Shown here: positions 17,486 to 26,357 of the stretch, piece after piece
How the letters are laid out: each line of letters opens with the position of its first letter
Position numbering within the stretch: the first letter of the stretch is position 1
NCBI GenBank assembly: GCA_047518265.1
Contig: JAKZRG010000033.1
Location: 1 to 64,000, forward strand
Direction: 5' to 3'
Source: Oceanospirillum sp047518265
Lineage (GTDB): Bacteria > Pseudomonadota > Gammaproteobacteria > Pseudomonadales > Halomonadaceae
Length of the DNA stretch: 64,000 bases
Notes under the pieces: generated by a model
Databases searched by the model: none
Told to the model about the DNA's origin: nothing
Seen by the model: only the letters and a program-made list of their open reading frames with translations
Translations under genes and position numbers: made by a program

Positions 17486-19212
17486 AGGCTCGGGTGAGTA
17501 AGTAATAATTGCACAATATTAAGTACCAATAATAATACAGCTATTCCCTGCCAAACTCGGGTGGGGTGCTTTTCCATTAAGGGTTGATGGCGGATACGGG
17601 CTTCCAACTGCTTATTGGGTGTGGTGAGATCCTGAATAAACTCTGAGAGTGCATCGTAACGATGCATGGGGTTCGGTTGCAGGGCTTTTTTCAGGCAGCC
17701 TTCCATCCATAGAGGCAGGTCCTTTCGCTGATGGATTGCTGGGATATAACTGAATTCAGCGTAGTGATTGATTTGAACTTGTTTCACACTACGCTCGGTA
17801 TAGGGCAATTGACCCGTTAGCATCTCGTAAACGATGACAGCTAATGAAAATAGATCTGAACGAAAAGTGCCGGGTTCTCCCATAAGATATTCTGGAGCGA
17901 CATAATTTACGGAACCTTGAGGTACAGATTTATCTAGAGGAGAGCCTAATTCTTCGATACCTGCGATATGTACGGTACCAAAATCGAGGATTTTCACCCG
18001 TCCATCTGTATCTATCATGATATTTTCTGGTTTCAGATCTTGATGAATCATATCGGCCCGCTGGAAGGCCCGTAAGCCTCGGATAATCTGAGCCACTAAG
18101 CGCCGTACTTCATCTAAGCCAGGATTAGGGTTGTCATTGATCCAATCTCTGAGGGACATGCCTTGTATATGCTCTCCCAAGTAATACAAGAACTGTTTGG
18201 ATCGTGTTGTAGGGAAGGTCTTCATAACATTCGGGTGGTTTAATTTCTGTCCTACCCATTCTTCACGAATAAAACCGTCCAGATATAAGGTATCCTCACT
18301 AAAGTTTATTGAGGGGGCTTTGAGTACAAAGTGTTGACCCGATTCTGTATCCTTTACCTGATACATATGACTTCGGGTGCCACTGAAAATGATATCTAAA
18401 ACTTCATACCCATCGATTTTATTGCCTATTTCCAAGACAGGAGGGATAGGATGTTGGGTGACTCTGTTATGGCTCTCATCCAATGTTTCCTGGGGCAATT
18501 GATCAACGGATAGTAATAGTGCCGTGAGATTGTCATCGCTGCCTTGGCTTTTGGCCAAATCAACCAGCTTACTTGAGGCTTCTTCTAAATCGTCTGTTTC
18601 TGCCAACACTGCTTTTATTTGTGTTTGAGAGAGAAACTCGTGAACACCGTCAGTGGTCAGCAGCAGGGTGCTGCCTTCTTCCAGTATATGGTTGTTAAAA
18701 TCGACTTCTAGGTGTTTATCTCCTCCCATTGCTCGGGATAGATAGTTTCGACCTCCCTCCCTGCGGGTATGGTCTTCTGTTAGTTGTTCCAACTGTCCCT
18801 GAGAATATTGATAGATACGTGAATCACCCACATGGAACCAGTACAGAGTGTTGGATTTAATCACCAATGCAGAAAAGGTACACAGCATGCTGTCCTTTTC
18901 TCTACGTGATTGGGCATTCTCTTGATGCAGCCAGTTATTTAGGCCCGTTAACACCCGAGATACCGAATGTTTGACACTCCAGCTATGGGGAGTGCTGAAA
19001 TAATCCTGAATAAAACCCGTGACACAGGTCTGGCTGGCTATTTGAGACTGCGCGCAGCTACTGACACCATCTGCAATCGCTGCTACAACGCCTTTATACT
19101 CCAGATCGCTACCTTCAGGTTGATGGGCAGCAAAGGCATCTTGATTTACGGGCTTGATACCAGCAGTAGACTGACCACCAAAGCGCACGGAAAGTTGTTT
19201 TTGATTTGTCAT
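17482..19212 (-). CDS. fused PP2C phosphatase - Ser/Thr protein kinase
   Basis: A 576-residue protein with antagonistic enzymes in one chain. The PP2C domain (~1-245) has KPVNQDAFAAH, AIADGVSSC, LLTTDGVHEFLS and SDDNLTALLL metal-binding motifs. The Hanks-type kinase (~270-540) has an ATP Lys in FVLKAPSINF, the catalytic HQDLKPENIMI, the DFG of KILDFGTVHI and an APEYLMGE activation segment. A C-terminal membrane anchor lies at ~552-572. It probably sits at the inner membrane facing the cytoplasm. The gene lies 152 bases after narK in the same direction, an association known in marine gammaproteobacterial nitrate-assimilation loci, so a role in controlling nitrate uptake is likely but inferred. 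Confidence 0.93.
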   Translation of the reverse strand: MTNQKQLSVRFGGQSTAGIKPVNQDAFAAHQPEGSDLEYKGVVAAIADGVSSCAQSQIASQTCVTGFIQDYFSTPHSWSVKHSVSRVLTGLNNWLHQENAQSRREKDSMLCTFSALVIKSNTLYWFHVGDSRIYQYSQGQLEQLTEDHTRREGGRNYLSRAMGGDKHLEVDFNNHILEEGSTLLLTTDGVHEFLSQTQIKAVLAETDDLEEASSKLVDLAKSQGSDDNLTALLLSVDQLPQETLDESHNRVTQHPIPPVLEIGNKIDGYEVLDIIFSGTRSHMYQVKDTESGQHFVLKAPSINFSEDTLYLDGFIREEWVGQKLNHPNVMKTFPTTRSKQFLYYLGEHIQGMSLRDWINDNPNPGLDEVRRLVAQIIRGLRAFQRADMIHQDLKPENIMIDTDGRVKILDFGTVHIAGIEELGSPLDKSVPQGSVNYVAPEYLMGEPGTFRSDLFSLAVIVYEMLTGQLPYTERSVKQVQINHYAEFSYIPAIHQRKDLPLWMEGCLKKALQPNPMHRYDALSEFIQDLTTPNKQLEARIRHQPLMEKHPTRVWQGIAVLLLVLNIVQLLLTHPSL

Positions 19213-19241
19213 TGAGAATGATTTCCTCTCCGTGCGCTCTA

Positions 19242-19278
19242 GGAAGCCAGAAAGTACTTCTTCAGAGGCTCCCTAGGG
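19242..19278. repeat. 37-bp promoter-proximal repeat, copy b
   Basis: Second copy of the 13506-13542 repeat, in the gap between narK and the PP2C-kinase gene. It ends CCCTAGGG as in the first copy. Confidence 0.6.
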
Positions 19279-19364
19279 TTGAATAGCGCTTTAATTAAAG
19301 TGTTCTGATTTGTTTGATTTAATCAGTTCACATTGCTTCGCTCATTTTGATTGGTTCGTGTTGA

Positions 19365-20834
19365 TTAGTTCACATTAATTAACTCAACGGTGCCATCTTC
19401 GTTAACTTCAGTCATATGGCCCTTAGGTTCTTCTAGCATTAGTAAGGCAATAAAACCAATCACAGCGGTGACTGCAATAACACTAAAGAAAAACTCATAA
19501 CTCACCATAGATAATATAGTCAGATAGAAAACGGCCCCCACGTTGCCATAAGCCCCTGTCATACCCGCAATTTGACCGGTTAAGCGGCGCTTGATTAGAG
19601 GAACTACTGCAAATACGGCACCTTCCCCTGCCTGGACAAAGAAGGAACAAGCCATGGCAGTCAATACGGCCAGAGCCAGAGACCATGTATTATCGATCAT
19701 AGACATCAGAGCATAACCTACTGCTAGGCCTGCAGTTAGAATCAGCAGTGTTTTCTTGCGACCAAAACGGTCACTTAGCCAGCCGCCACCAGGACGAGAC
19801 ATCAGATTCATAAAGGCATAAGCAGAAGCCAGCAGGCCAGCAAATACCATATCCAGTTCAAATACATCGGCAAAGAACAGTGGCAACATAGAAACTACGG
19901 CCAGTTCGGAACCGAAGGTAGCAAAATACAGAACGTTTAGAACGGCTACTTGCTTGAATTTGTATTGATGAGCTTCCGGTACAGGGGTGATAAAAATCTC
20001 ACGGTTAACGTCATAAGCGCTGTAGCAGTCATAAACAAAGATAACGGCTAGAGCAATATAGATACCTAAGGCGACGGCATCAGACAACATAGAGACACCG
20101 TTTGGTGATAATTTCCAGGTTAACAGTGCCAGTGCTGCGTACATAGGGATTTTCATTACTAGCAGAAAGATAAAATCTGACTTACTGGTAACTTCTAAAC
20201 CACCAATTTTTTTAGGTCTGAAATAAGTAGAACCTTTAGGTGTATCAGAAACATTGTTGTACCAGATAAAGCTGAATGCCAGACTGAATAAACCTGTTAG
20301 ACCAACGGCATAACGCCAACCGTCATCGCCACCAAATAGAATGGCGATAGTTGGCAGTAACATGGCTGCTGCGGCAGAACCAAAGTTACCCCAGCCTCCG
20401 TAGATACCTTCCGCTGTGCCTAACTCGTTGGCAGGAAACCATTCGCTGACCATGCGGATGCCAATGACAAAACCTGCACCAATAAAGCCTAGTAAAAAGC
20501 GTGAAACAGCCGCTTCTACAAAGCTAGTGGAGAAAGCAAACATGAAACAGGGGATACTGGCAGTGAATAACAGTACGGCATAGGTGATGCGTGGGCCGTA
20601 TTTATCAGTCAGCATACCGATGATAATACGGGCGGGAATGGTAAGAGCCACATTCAAAATCAGTAGGGTTTTAATCTCGGACTTGGTTAATCCAAGAGAT
20701 TCAGCAATTGAACCTAATAAAGGTGCATGGTTAAACCAAACAAAGAAGGTAATAAAAAAGGCGATCCAGCTAAAGTGCAGGATCTTCATTTTCCCTGTAA
20801 AGGAAAGAAGATTAAGTTTTCCGCTGTCGTTCAT
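19365..20834 (-). CDS. NarK-type nitrate/nitrite MFS transporter
   Basis: A 489-residue major facilitator with about 12 membrane helices. NarK-family marks are the early WIAFFITFFVWFNHAPL, LLILNVALTIPARIIIGML, DKYGPRITYAV, the nitrate signature GFIGAGFVIGIRMVSEWFP with YGGWGNFGSAAAA, and the second signature MTGAYGNVGAVFYL. It imports nitrate, or exchanges it with nitrite, across the inner membrane. The 5' leader holds a sigma-54 promoter and attenuator, so expression should answer nitrogen and nitrate status. It is followed by the PP2C-kinase gene. No nitrate reductase lies in the window. Confidence 0.93.
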   Translation of the reverse strand: MNDSGKLNLLSFTGKMKILHFSWIAFFITFFVWFNHAPLLGSIAESLGLTKSEIKTLLILNVALTIPARIIIGMLTDKYGPRITYAVLLFTASIPCFMFAFSTSFVEAAVSRFLLGFIGAGFVIGIRMVSEWFPANELGTAEGIYGGWGNFGSAAAAMLLPTIAILFGGDDGWRYAVGLTGLFSLAFSFIWYNNVSDTPKGSTYFRPKKIGGLEVTSKSDFIFLLVMKIPMYAALALLTWKLSPNGVSMLSDAVALGIYIALAVIFVYDCYSAYDVNREIFITPVPEAHQYKFKQVAVLNVLYFATFGSELAVVSMLPLFFADVFELDMVFAGLLASAYAFMNLMSRPGGGWLSDRFGRKKTLLILTAGLAVGYALMSMIDNTWSLALAVLTAMACSFFVQAGEGAVFAVVPLIKRRLTGQIAGMTGAYGNVGAVFYLTILSMVSYEFFFSVIAVTAVIGFIALLMLEEPKGHMTEVNEDGTVELINVN

Positions 20835-20859
20835 CTGTTTATCCTCGTGTAAAACGCAA

Positions 20860-20914
20860 AAAGGCGTTCAGCTCATTTCCAATCTATAGAAAGGAAATAA
20901 ACATGAACGCCTTT
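20860..20914 (-). promoter_or_regulatory. Leader terminator hairpin (attenuator) of narK
   Basis: On the minus strand, AAAGGCGTTCA (20914-20904) pairs with TGAACGCCTTT (20870-20860), and the arms continue inward with ATTTCC/GGAAAT. TTTTTGCGTTTT follows at once, 25 bases before the start codon region. This is a typical intrinsic terminator inside an untranslated leader. ANTAR (NasT/NasR-type) antitermination is the usual partner of such leaders on nitrate genes. Here that is inference. Confidence 0.75.
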
Positions 20915-21083
20915 GTTCAATTCGATACATTAAGCTTGTGACTAAGCCGCTAAACAAAAATTGCTCTACCAAAAATCGCTACTTCTCAGGCTGGGCACTA
21001 GAGAGAGTTGAAGTACTTTGGTTTAAGCGTGCCATGCACTGGATTGCTGTTGGTGCACTGACTTATAATATTGCGCTGTAATG

Positions 21084-21097
21084 GTGCGCCGTTGCAC
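21084..21097 (-). promoter_or_regulatory. Candidate ANTAR-type hexaloop hairpin in the narK leader
   Basis: Read on the minus strand, GTGC-AACGGC-GCAC has a 4-bp stem and a six-base loop with A at position 1 and G at position 4, the pattern recognised by ANTAR proteins. The stem is short, and a convincing second hairpin was not found, so this is only a candidate. Nearby TGCAC/GTGCA repeats (21035-21060) could give alternative structures. Confidence 0.3.
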
Positions 21098-21134
21098 TGG
21101 ATATTACTGCGAATTGTCTGTTGTTAAGGTATGC

Positions 21135-21150
21135 TGCAGGTTATGTGCCA
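21135..21150 (-). promoter_or_regulatory. Sigma-54 promoter for narK
   Basis: On the minus strand, TGGCACATAACCTGCA matches the -24/-12 consensus TGGCAC-N5-TTGC with one mismatch and exact GG-to-GC spacing. Transcription would start near 21123, giving a ~290-nt leader that contains the attenuator. The 575-base gap 20835-21410 has no gene; besides these sites it holds hairpin repeat H3. Confidence 0.65.
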
Positions 21151-21300
21151 ATCTTTTGGTTCAATGCTTTTAAGAAAACTGCGGTGCAATATCTACATTG
21201 TTTTTTCTTTGAAAATCAATGAGAAGACAAGATATTTGCTCATTTGAATAAGGTTGCATCAGTAGGGCTTTCATGTTTAATTGCTATTCGACTAAATCAA

Positions 21301-21391
21301 TACATACTTAAACAAAAGTATTCCAATATTCTCTGGCCAGCAGTCGGAGAGAATAATGGCTTTCTATGGAGTGACTTTTGTTTAGATACTT
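21301..21391. repeat. Hairpin repeat family copy H3
   Basis: Left arm TACATACTTAAACAAAAGTA, right arm ACTTTTGTTTAGATACTTAG, with TCTCTGGCC and GGAGAGA inside. It lies 20 bases before the lumazine synthase ATG, so it would be transcribed in that leader. Confidence 0.7.
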
Positions 21392-21410
21392 AGAATAGGC
21401 GTTTTTTGTT

Positions 21411-21890
21411 ATGGCTGGATTTTTACCTAAACCACGAGAAGAGTTTCATCAAATTCCTAATGCCAAATTAGCTATTATTGCGGCTATGTGGCACAAAGAA
21501 TGTGTCACGTCGATGGTTGAAAGGGCCAGAGAAGAGCTGCTGCGACTAGGTGTTAAAAATGAGAACATCCAGGTGCATTATCTGCCTGGTTCTTTGGAAC
21601 TACCTTATGCTGCACGAAAACTATTTGAGAAGAATGAAGATCTGGATGCTGTTTTAGCCTTTGGCGTGGTTCTAAAAGGTGCGACCACTCACGATGATTC
21701 AGTGATTGATAATGTGGTTCAAGGTTTTAGCTTGGTATCTGATCGTTTTAACAAGCCCATCGTTAATGAAGTCATTGGTGTCACCAGTGTTGAGGATGCT
21801 GAAAAGCGTTCAGACGATACAGATTCAAATAAAGGTGTTGAAGCGGTTTTTGCAATTTCTGAGCTGCTACACTGGCAAGAGTCACTATAA
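21411..21890 (+). CDS. ribH: 6,7-dimethyl-8-ribityllumazine synthase, type II-like
   Basis: A 159-residue lumazine synthase, which condenses 5-amino-6-ribitylaminouracil with 3,4-dihydroxybutanone phosphate in riboflavin synthesis. It shows the AIIAAMWHKECV N-terminal loop, LPGSLELPYAARKL and LAFGVVLKGATTHDDSVIDN with the catalytic His. The Trp in the first loop and THDD in place of the common THFDYV mark it as the decameric type II form, often a second paralog outside the riboflavin operon. No rib neighbours and no FMN riboswitch are seen, so it may be an accessory copy. Confidence 0.88.
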   Translation: MAGFLPKPREEFHQIPNAKLAIIAAMWHKECVTSMVERAREELLRLGVKNENIQVHYLPGSLELPYAARKLFEKNEDLDAVLAFGVVLKGATTHDDSVIDNVVQGFSLVSDRFNKPIVNEVIGVTSVEDAEKRSDDTDSNKGVEAVFAISELLHWQESL

Positions 21891-21904
21891 ACGTTAATTT
21901 TTAA

Positions 21905-21963
21905 ACGCTAGAACAAAAGTTTTTCTACAATGTTGACAGCAAAAGCTTTTGTTTAGCTACGTA
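21905..21963. repeat. Hairpin repeat family copy H4 (short form)
   Basis: CGCTAGAACAAAAGTTTTTC and AAAGCTTTTGTTTAGCTACG pair around a short centre. It sits between the lumazine synthase and DUF922-like genes and may act as a terminator. Confidence 0.6.
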
Positions 21964-22007
21964 ACAATAGCTTAATGTTGCTTATATTGGGGCAGGAGAG
22001 ATCTCTT

Positions 22008-22685
22008 ATGTCTAATCTTTTTCTGGCCCTTCTTTCCTGTGCTTTATTGATGATTAGCACAGGCGCTAATGCAAAAGAAGGTTGGCCGAAATGTCCTGCT
22101 AATGGCCGAGATATAGCGTTTAAGCTTGATGTCTCTATGGGGCAGGTGAAATACAGCAACCGTTACAACGGTGATCAAATTGCTCAAATGCATAATACTA
22201 AGAAAGAACATCTTGGTATGACATGGCAGCAGGCTGGTTTAACCTCAGCAGAAGACAGTTACAGTTTAAACATTGGTACACGGCATTATACGTTAGGGCA
22301 GGGCCGTTATTGTTCTGTGCTTTCTGAAATGTCACTGTCAATTGGTTACAGCAAGATTGATGTGTTTATTGATAGGAAATATGGTCCCGGTTCATGTGAA
22401 TATGAGGCAATTCTCGGTCATGAAAATACTCATGTATCCATCAACCGAGATGTATTACGTCAGTATGTCCCTAAGATCAGGCAACAGCTTGAACGCTATG
22501 CTAGATCTATAGGCCCTATCTATTCTACCTCCCCAGATACAACCGCCCGTAGAATGCAGAAAGTATTGGGTGAACAGCTGCAGCTATTGCATAAACCCAT
22601 GTCTTCAGTGCGGCAGGCGCGTCATGCTCGGATTGATACCCGATCAAACTATCTTAGAGAGCAGAAGCGCTGTGTAAATTGGTAG
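22008..22685 (+). CDS. secreted DUF922-like putative zinc protease
   Basis: A 225-residue exported protein. The signal peptide (about 1-22) ends ANA, and the start at ATG 22008 follows GCAGGAGAG. The HExxH motif in GHENTHVSINRDVL (near residue 137) resembles DUF922/TPR-type metallopeptidases. Four cysteines (e.g. WPKC, RYC, GSCEY, KRC) probably form disulphides in the periplasm. Activity and substrate are unproven, and it has no neighbours in an operon. Confidence 0.65.
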   Translation: MSNLFLALLSCALLMISTGANAKEGWPKCPANGRDIAFKLDVSMGQVKYSNRYNGDQIAQMHNTKKEHLGMTWQQAGLTSAEDSYSLNIGTRHYTLGQGRYCSVLSEMSLSIGYSKIDVFIDRKYGPGSCEYEAILGHENTHVSINRDVLRQYVPKIRQQLERYARSIGPIYSTSPDTTARRMQKVLGEQLQLLHKPMSSVRQARHARIDTRSNYLREQKRCVNW

Positions 22686-22712
22686 GCTCTGGTTATGATG
22701 CTGCTGGCGTTC

Positions 22713-23198
22713 CTATAATTTAGCTTCAATCAGAGTCATTAATTGTTCAAGGTACTCCTGATCCACACTGTCAAAGTCATTAATTTTATCGCTATCAATA
22801 TCCAGAATCAGTGCAACTTTGCCTTCTTTACAGGCCGGTAGAACAATTTCGGATTTGGAGTCACTGCTACAGGCGATATGGCCGGGAAAAGCATCTACAT
22901 CAGGAACTAATAAGGTCTTCCCTTCTTCAAACACTGCTCCGCAGACACCTCGGCCTTTAGGGATTCTAGTGCAGGCAATAGGACCTTGAAACGGGCCTAA
23001 TACAAGCACATCGTCAGTTTTTGCCAGATAAAATCCCACCCAGAAAAAATCCATGGTCTGTTTCAGCACAGCGGCTATATTGGCCAAATTAGCAATCAAG
23101 TCATCTTCTGAGCTAATAAGGGCTTCAATTTGTGGCAAGAGCTGTTGATATTGTTCTGCTTTGTCGGTATCAGAGTTAAATATAAGTGTTTCAGCCAT
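22713..23198 (-). CDS. msrC: free methionine-(R)-sulfoxide reductase (GAF domain)
   Basis: A 161-residue GAF-fold enzyme that reduces free Met-(R)-O with thioredoxin electrons in the cytoplasm. Diagnostic blocks are DFFWVGFYLAKTD, GPFQGPIACTRIPKGRGVCG and FPGHIACSSDSKSEIVLP, with three active-site cysteines in the usual places. ATG 23198 begins MAETLIFN; the longer frame to 23237 is unlikely. Single gene. Confidence 0.92.
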   Translation of the reverse strand: MAETLIFNSDTDKAEQYQQLLPQIEALISSEDDLIANLANIAAVLKQTMDFFWVGFYLAKTDDVLVLGPFQGPIACTRIPKGRGVCGAVFEEGKTLLVPDVDAFPGHIACSSDSKSEIVLPACKEGKVALILDIDSDKINDFDSVDQEYLEQLMTLIEAKL

Positions 23199-23316
23199 GA
23201 TCTGTTTTCCAGAATAAAATTGGCCTAAGCATAGCAAAAATATCTGTTATACAGAAATATCGACTACTTTTATAACTGACTCATGGTTAAAAGTAGGTCA
23301 ATGTGTGGGGCTGGGT

Positions 23317-24303
23317 ATGGCAGGTTTTTCTCGATTAATTCTGTTGGTTCTTCTTAGCATATTTTCTATGTTATCTCGAGAGGTTGTTGCGCTGGATGTG
23401 TTTTTTGTCCATAGCTATCACCATGGGTATCCTTGGGTTCAAGCTTATTTTTCTGCCTTCAAAGATGAGTTAAATCCTCATAGCCTGAAAGATTTCCAAA
23501 TGGACACTAAACGTTTGCCTGAAAGCCAGTTTGATATAAAAGCTGAGCAGGCGTTGTCTCAGATTAAAGAAATAAATCCGAAGCTCGTCGTTGTTTCTGA
23601 CGACAATGCACTTAAATTAGTAGGAAAACCTGCGTCGGAAGCTGGTTTTCCTGTGGTGTTTCTAGGAGTTAATAATAACCCTCGGCAATATGTTGCTATG
23701 ACAGATAAAGTGGCTGGCGTATTAGAGCGTCCTCTCTTTAAACGCTCTGTGGCGGAGCTACAAAGGATTGTGCCTAATTTAAGAAAAATATTGGTATTAC
23801 TGGAAGATGGTATTACGAGTACGGCTATTATTAATACCTCTTTTGATGGCCGTCTGCATCACAGAATCGGCCTTACTGAAGTGGATGTGGCAAGGGTGCG
23901 AGACTTTTCTCATTGGCAGCTGTTGATAAAAGACCTACCGAATACAAAATACGATCTCATTATTATTGGCAACTATGCTCGTTTGTCTGATGCTACAGGC
24001 AAACCGGTGCCTCTAGATATTACAACGGAGTGGACCAGTGAATATTCTTCTATACCTGTTTTTGCTTTTTGGCGTTTTTCGGTAGGGAGTGAAAAGGCTG
24101 TGGGCGGTTTGGTTCTATCGGGAGAGCATCAAGGGAGAGCTGCAGCAAGTATTGTGAATCAGTATCTAAGTTCAGGGCGATTTCCTAACCCGCTCATTAG
24201 AACGCCGACTCAGTGGCAATATTTATTTTCAAAATCAGAATTAAAACGCTGGGGACTACGTTTACCAAAGGATCTGTTAGAAAAAGTAGAATGGTTGGAT
24301 TGA
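23317..24303 (+). CDS. periplasmic ABC-type substrate-binding-like protein
   Basis: A 328-residue secreted protein (signal peptide ~1-24 ending VVA). The body resembles the ABC_sub_bind / sensor-type periplasmic fold: VFFVHSYHHGYPWVQAYF, PKLVVVSDDNALKLV, VVFLGVNNNP, VLERPLFKRSVAEL. No permease or ATPase is adjacent, so it may serve an orphan sensor or a distant transporter. The GTG at 23305 is an alternative start. Confidence 0.7.
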   Translation: MAGFSRLILLVLLSIFSMLSREVVALDVFFVHSYHHGYPWVQAYFSAFKDELNPHSLKDFQMDTKRLPESQFDIKAEQALSQIKEINPKLVVVSDDNALKLVGKPASEAGFPVVFLGVNNNPRQYVAMTDKVAGVLERPLFKRSVAELQRIVPNLRKILVLLEDGITSTAIINTSFDGRLHHRIGLTEVDVARVRDFSHWQLLIKDLPNTKYDLIIIGNYARLSDATGKPVPLDITTEWTSEYSSIPVFAFWRFSVGSEKAVGGLVLSGEHQGRAAASIVNQYLSSGRFPNPLIRTPTQWQYLFSKSELKRWGLRLPKDLLEKVEWLD

Positions 24304-24304
24304 T

Positions 24305-24396
24305 ATACATACTCAAATAAAAATACTTCGATATTTCCCGGCCAATGGGGAAGGTAATGCGGTACTTTATGCAGAGAAATTTTTGTTTGGGTGTTT
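24305..24396. repeat. Hairpin repeat family copy H5
   Basis: ATACATACTCAAATAAAAAT on the left, AAATTTTTGTTTGGGTGTTT on the right, CCCGGCC in the centre. It lies directly after the substrate-binding protein gene, in tandem with H6. Confidence 0.7.
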
Positions 24397-24398
24397 AA

Positions 24399-24478
24399 CG
24401 CTCAAATAAAAACACTTCGAGGCTCTCTGGCTTTACAGCCAGAGAGAACAGAGAAAGCACCTGATTCGAGAGTTTAGG
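24399..24478. repeat. Hairpin repeat family copy H6
   Basis: CGCTCAAATAAAAACACTTC starts it, and GGCTCTCTGGCT pairs with AGCCAGAGAG in the centre. The inner stem plus tandem position after H5 suggests two adjacent copies between convergent genes. Confidence 0.65.
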
Positions 24479-24480
24479 CG

Positions 24481-25566
24481 CTACTTTGTTGCATCTTTTA
24501 ATAATTGATCGATACAACTGATCACTTTAAAACTGGAGTCTTCCATAATTTTTAATTTCTTAATCATGGTTTTAGTATCGCCTTGCAGGCCAGCTTGAAG
24601 CGCTTCTCGTCCTGATTGATGCACTAATTTATGAGGTTCATTCAAATTTTGGAAGCTGGATAAATGGCTATAGTGCTGATGGCCATATCCATCGAAGTAC
24701 CATTTTCCTAAGCGGCATTCGGTATGGGCATTCACATTTTCGCTAAAGGCTTGGCGTTCAACATGGTTATAAACCTGATTTTTCCAAACAGCATGATCCA
24801 GCTTTACGGTATTTAAAAATGCGGTTGTAGTGGCGTCCTTAATCACCTTTTGCATGTGTTGCGACCGATCCAGAACTTCTGCGACAACATGATCAATTTG
24901 TGATGAAGAAGCAGATACTTCAGCCGCACTTTGCTGGTTCTCATCTACCATGATTTTAATGTCGTTGGTTTGATTAATCACTTGAGTTACCAAGGATTCA
25001 ATTCCGCTGCTTGCCTCATGGGCTTTTGCTGCCAATTGACGAACCTCGTCCGCAACTACCGCAAATCCGCGGCCAGCCTCACCAGCTCGGGCTGCTTCAA
25101 TGGCTGCGTTTAAAGCTAATAGGTTTGTTTGATCAGATATCTCTTGGATCGAAGAAACCAGTTTGCTGATAGAGGTGGCCGTTTTATCCAGTACAGAGAC
25201 CGCTGACATACTTTTACCGGCATGGTCATTGATATGGTTAGCTCGGGTCTCTAAACGAGTCAGTGCCTGACGTGTCTGCTCAAAAATATTATCGAGCTTT
25301 TTTTGTTCTTTCCTTTCTTCAATTAAGCTCTCTGCCGTCTCTGCTAGCCCCTCACGAATAGAGCCCAACATGGCGCCGCCTTGAAGAATACAAGGCATGA
25401 CTTGCGTGTAATCCTCAGAGGATTGTTGGATATGACGAATGTGGTTTTCTTTTTCTGAGATCAGCTCTTGAAGCTGGCTAACTTCGCGCTGATGTTGATT
25501 TTTAAGTTGCTCTAACTCTGATTTTAACTGTTCATTTTCAGTTTTCAGTTTGCTGCTAAACCACAT
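24481..25566 (-). CDS. soluble methyl-accepting chemotaxis protein with CZB zinc domain
   Basis: A 361-residue cytoplasmic chemoreceptor. There is an N-terminal coiled coil (~1-45) and no membrane helix. The MCP hairpin (~95-240) has the signature TNLLALNAAIEAARAGEAGR with GFAVVADEVRQLA. The C-terminal CZB domain (~265-330) has the zinc ligands HAVWKNQ, HTECRLGKWYFDG and the paired His in HYSH and HKLVHQSG. CZB receptors sense zinc or oxidants such as hypochlorous acid. It is divergent from the H-NOX operon and no che genes are adjacent. Confidence 0.93.
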   Translation of the reverse strand: MWFSSKLKTENEQLKSELEQLKNQHQREVSQLQELISEKENHIRHIQQSSEDYTQVMPCILQGGAMLGSIREGLAETAESLIEERKEQKKLDNIFEQTRQALTRLETRANHINDHAGKSMSAVSVLDKTATSISKLVSSIQEISDQTNLLALNAAIEAARAGEAGRGFAVVADEVRQLAAKAHEASSGIESLVTQVINQTNDIKIMVDENQQSAAEVSASSSQIDHVVAEVLDRSQHMQKVIKDATTTAFLNTVKLDHAVWKNQVYNHVERQAFSENVNAHTECRLGKWYFDGYGHQHYSHLSSFQNLNEPHKLVHQSGREALQAGLQGDTKTMIKKLKIMEDSSFKVISCIDQLLKDATK

Positions 25567-25705
25567 ATGCCATACTCAACGTTACTGTGCGGGGGATACA
25601 TTTTATGAATCATGTATTATGCTTGAATTTTATCACGCTATACTCTGATCAAACAGAGATTGTAATGTTAGAATTTACCTAAGATTACATTACTTAACAG
25701 TAAGT

Positions 25706-25719
25706 TTGATCTTGATCAA
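25706..25719. promoter_or_regulatory. Perfect FNR/CRP-type operator upstream of the H-NOX gene
   Basis: TTGATCTTGATCAA fits TTGAT-N4-ATCAA without mismatch, 87 bases before the H-NOX start. FNR, ANR and DNR-type regulators bind such boxes. Oxygen or NO control of the H-NOX operon is an inference from position. Confidence 0.7.
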
Positions 25720-25805
25720 AGGTTTTTGTTTGTCTTTGCCTTAAGCGCATCACTCAATGCGTTATGATCTAATTTAAAAGCTCTAAATAGGGAGGCATAG
25801 AGAAT

Positions 25806-26357
25806 ATGTTGGGTATTGTTTTTACCGAATTTGTTGAGATGGTTGAAGAGCGTTTTTCTGAAGAAGTCTTGGATGAGATTCTTGAAGCCCCTGGCCTGAG
25901 TACATCCGGTGCATTTACTTCTGTAGGGTATTACGATCACACGGATATGATCAAGATGGTAGTTGCTCTTAGCAAGGAAGTAAATGTACCAATTGATGAC
26001 CTTATTGCAGCTTTTGGCGAGCACTTGTTCAGTAAGTTAGTGGCTAAATATCCCATTTTGATTGAGGGGCATAGCCGCTTGTTGGACTTCTTAGAAACCG
26101 TTGATACCGTAGTACATAAAGAAGTGATTAAGCTATACCCTCATGCTGAGTTACCGAGATTCAGTTGCAACCGTTTATCTGACGACTGTTTAGAGATGAA
26201 CTATCAATCCAAGCGGCCTTTTTCACAATTAGCTCTTGGATTAATTAACGGTTGTGCCCTTTATTTTAAGCAGCCTATTGATGTGGTATCTCAGTCTTCT
26301 GATACAGAAAGATCATATTCTACCACTTTTGTTATTACGACTAAAAATGACGGATGA
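25806..26357 (+). CDS. hnoX: H-NOX heme nitric-oxide sensor
   Basis: A 183-residue heme sensor. The proximal His is in VDTVVHKEVIKLYPHAELP (His104), and the heme-propionate motif YxSxR is YQSKR (133-137). No distal Tyr is obvious, as in NO-selective (not O2-binding) bacterial H-NOX. NO binding should change the activity of the partner kinase. The gene overlaps the kinase start by 11 bases, indicating a coupled operon, and is preceded by a perfect FNR-type box. Confidence 0.95.
   Translation: MLGIVFTEFVEMVEERFSEEVLDEILEAPGLSTSGAFTSVGYYDHTDMIKMVVALSKEVNVPIDDLIAAFGEHLFSKLVAKYPILIEGHSRLLDFLETVDTVVHKEVIKLYPHAELPRFSCNRLSDDCLEMNYQSKRPFSQLALGLINGCALYFKQPIDVVSQSSDTERSYSTTFVITTKNDG

Noticed and set aside
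21035..21061. NtrC enhancer (TGCAC...GTGCA) near the sigma-54 promoter
   Set aside because: The half-sites are 13 bases apart instead of 7, and they lie downstream of the promoter, within the leader.
21260..21410. FMN riboswitch before the lumazine synthase
   Set aside because: No conserved RFN core could be found; the leader contains hairpin repeat H3 instead.
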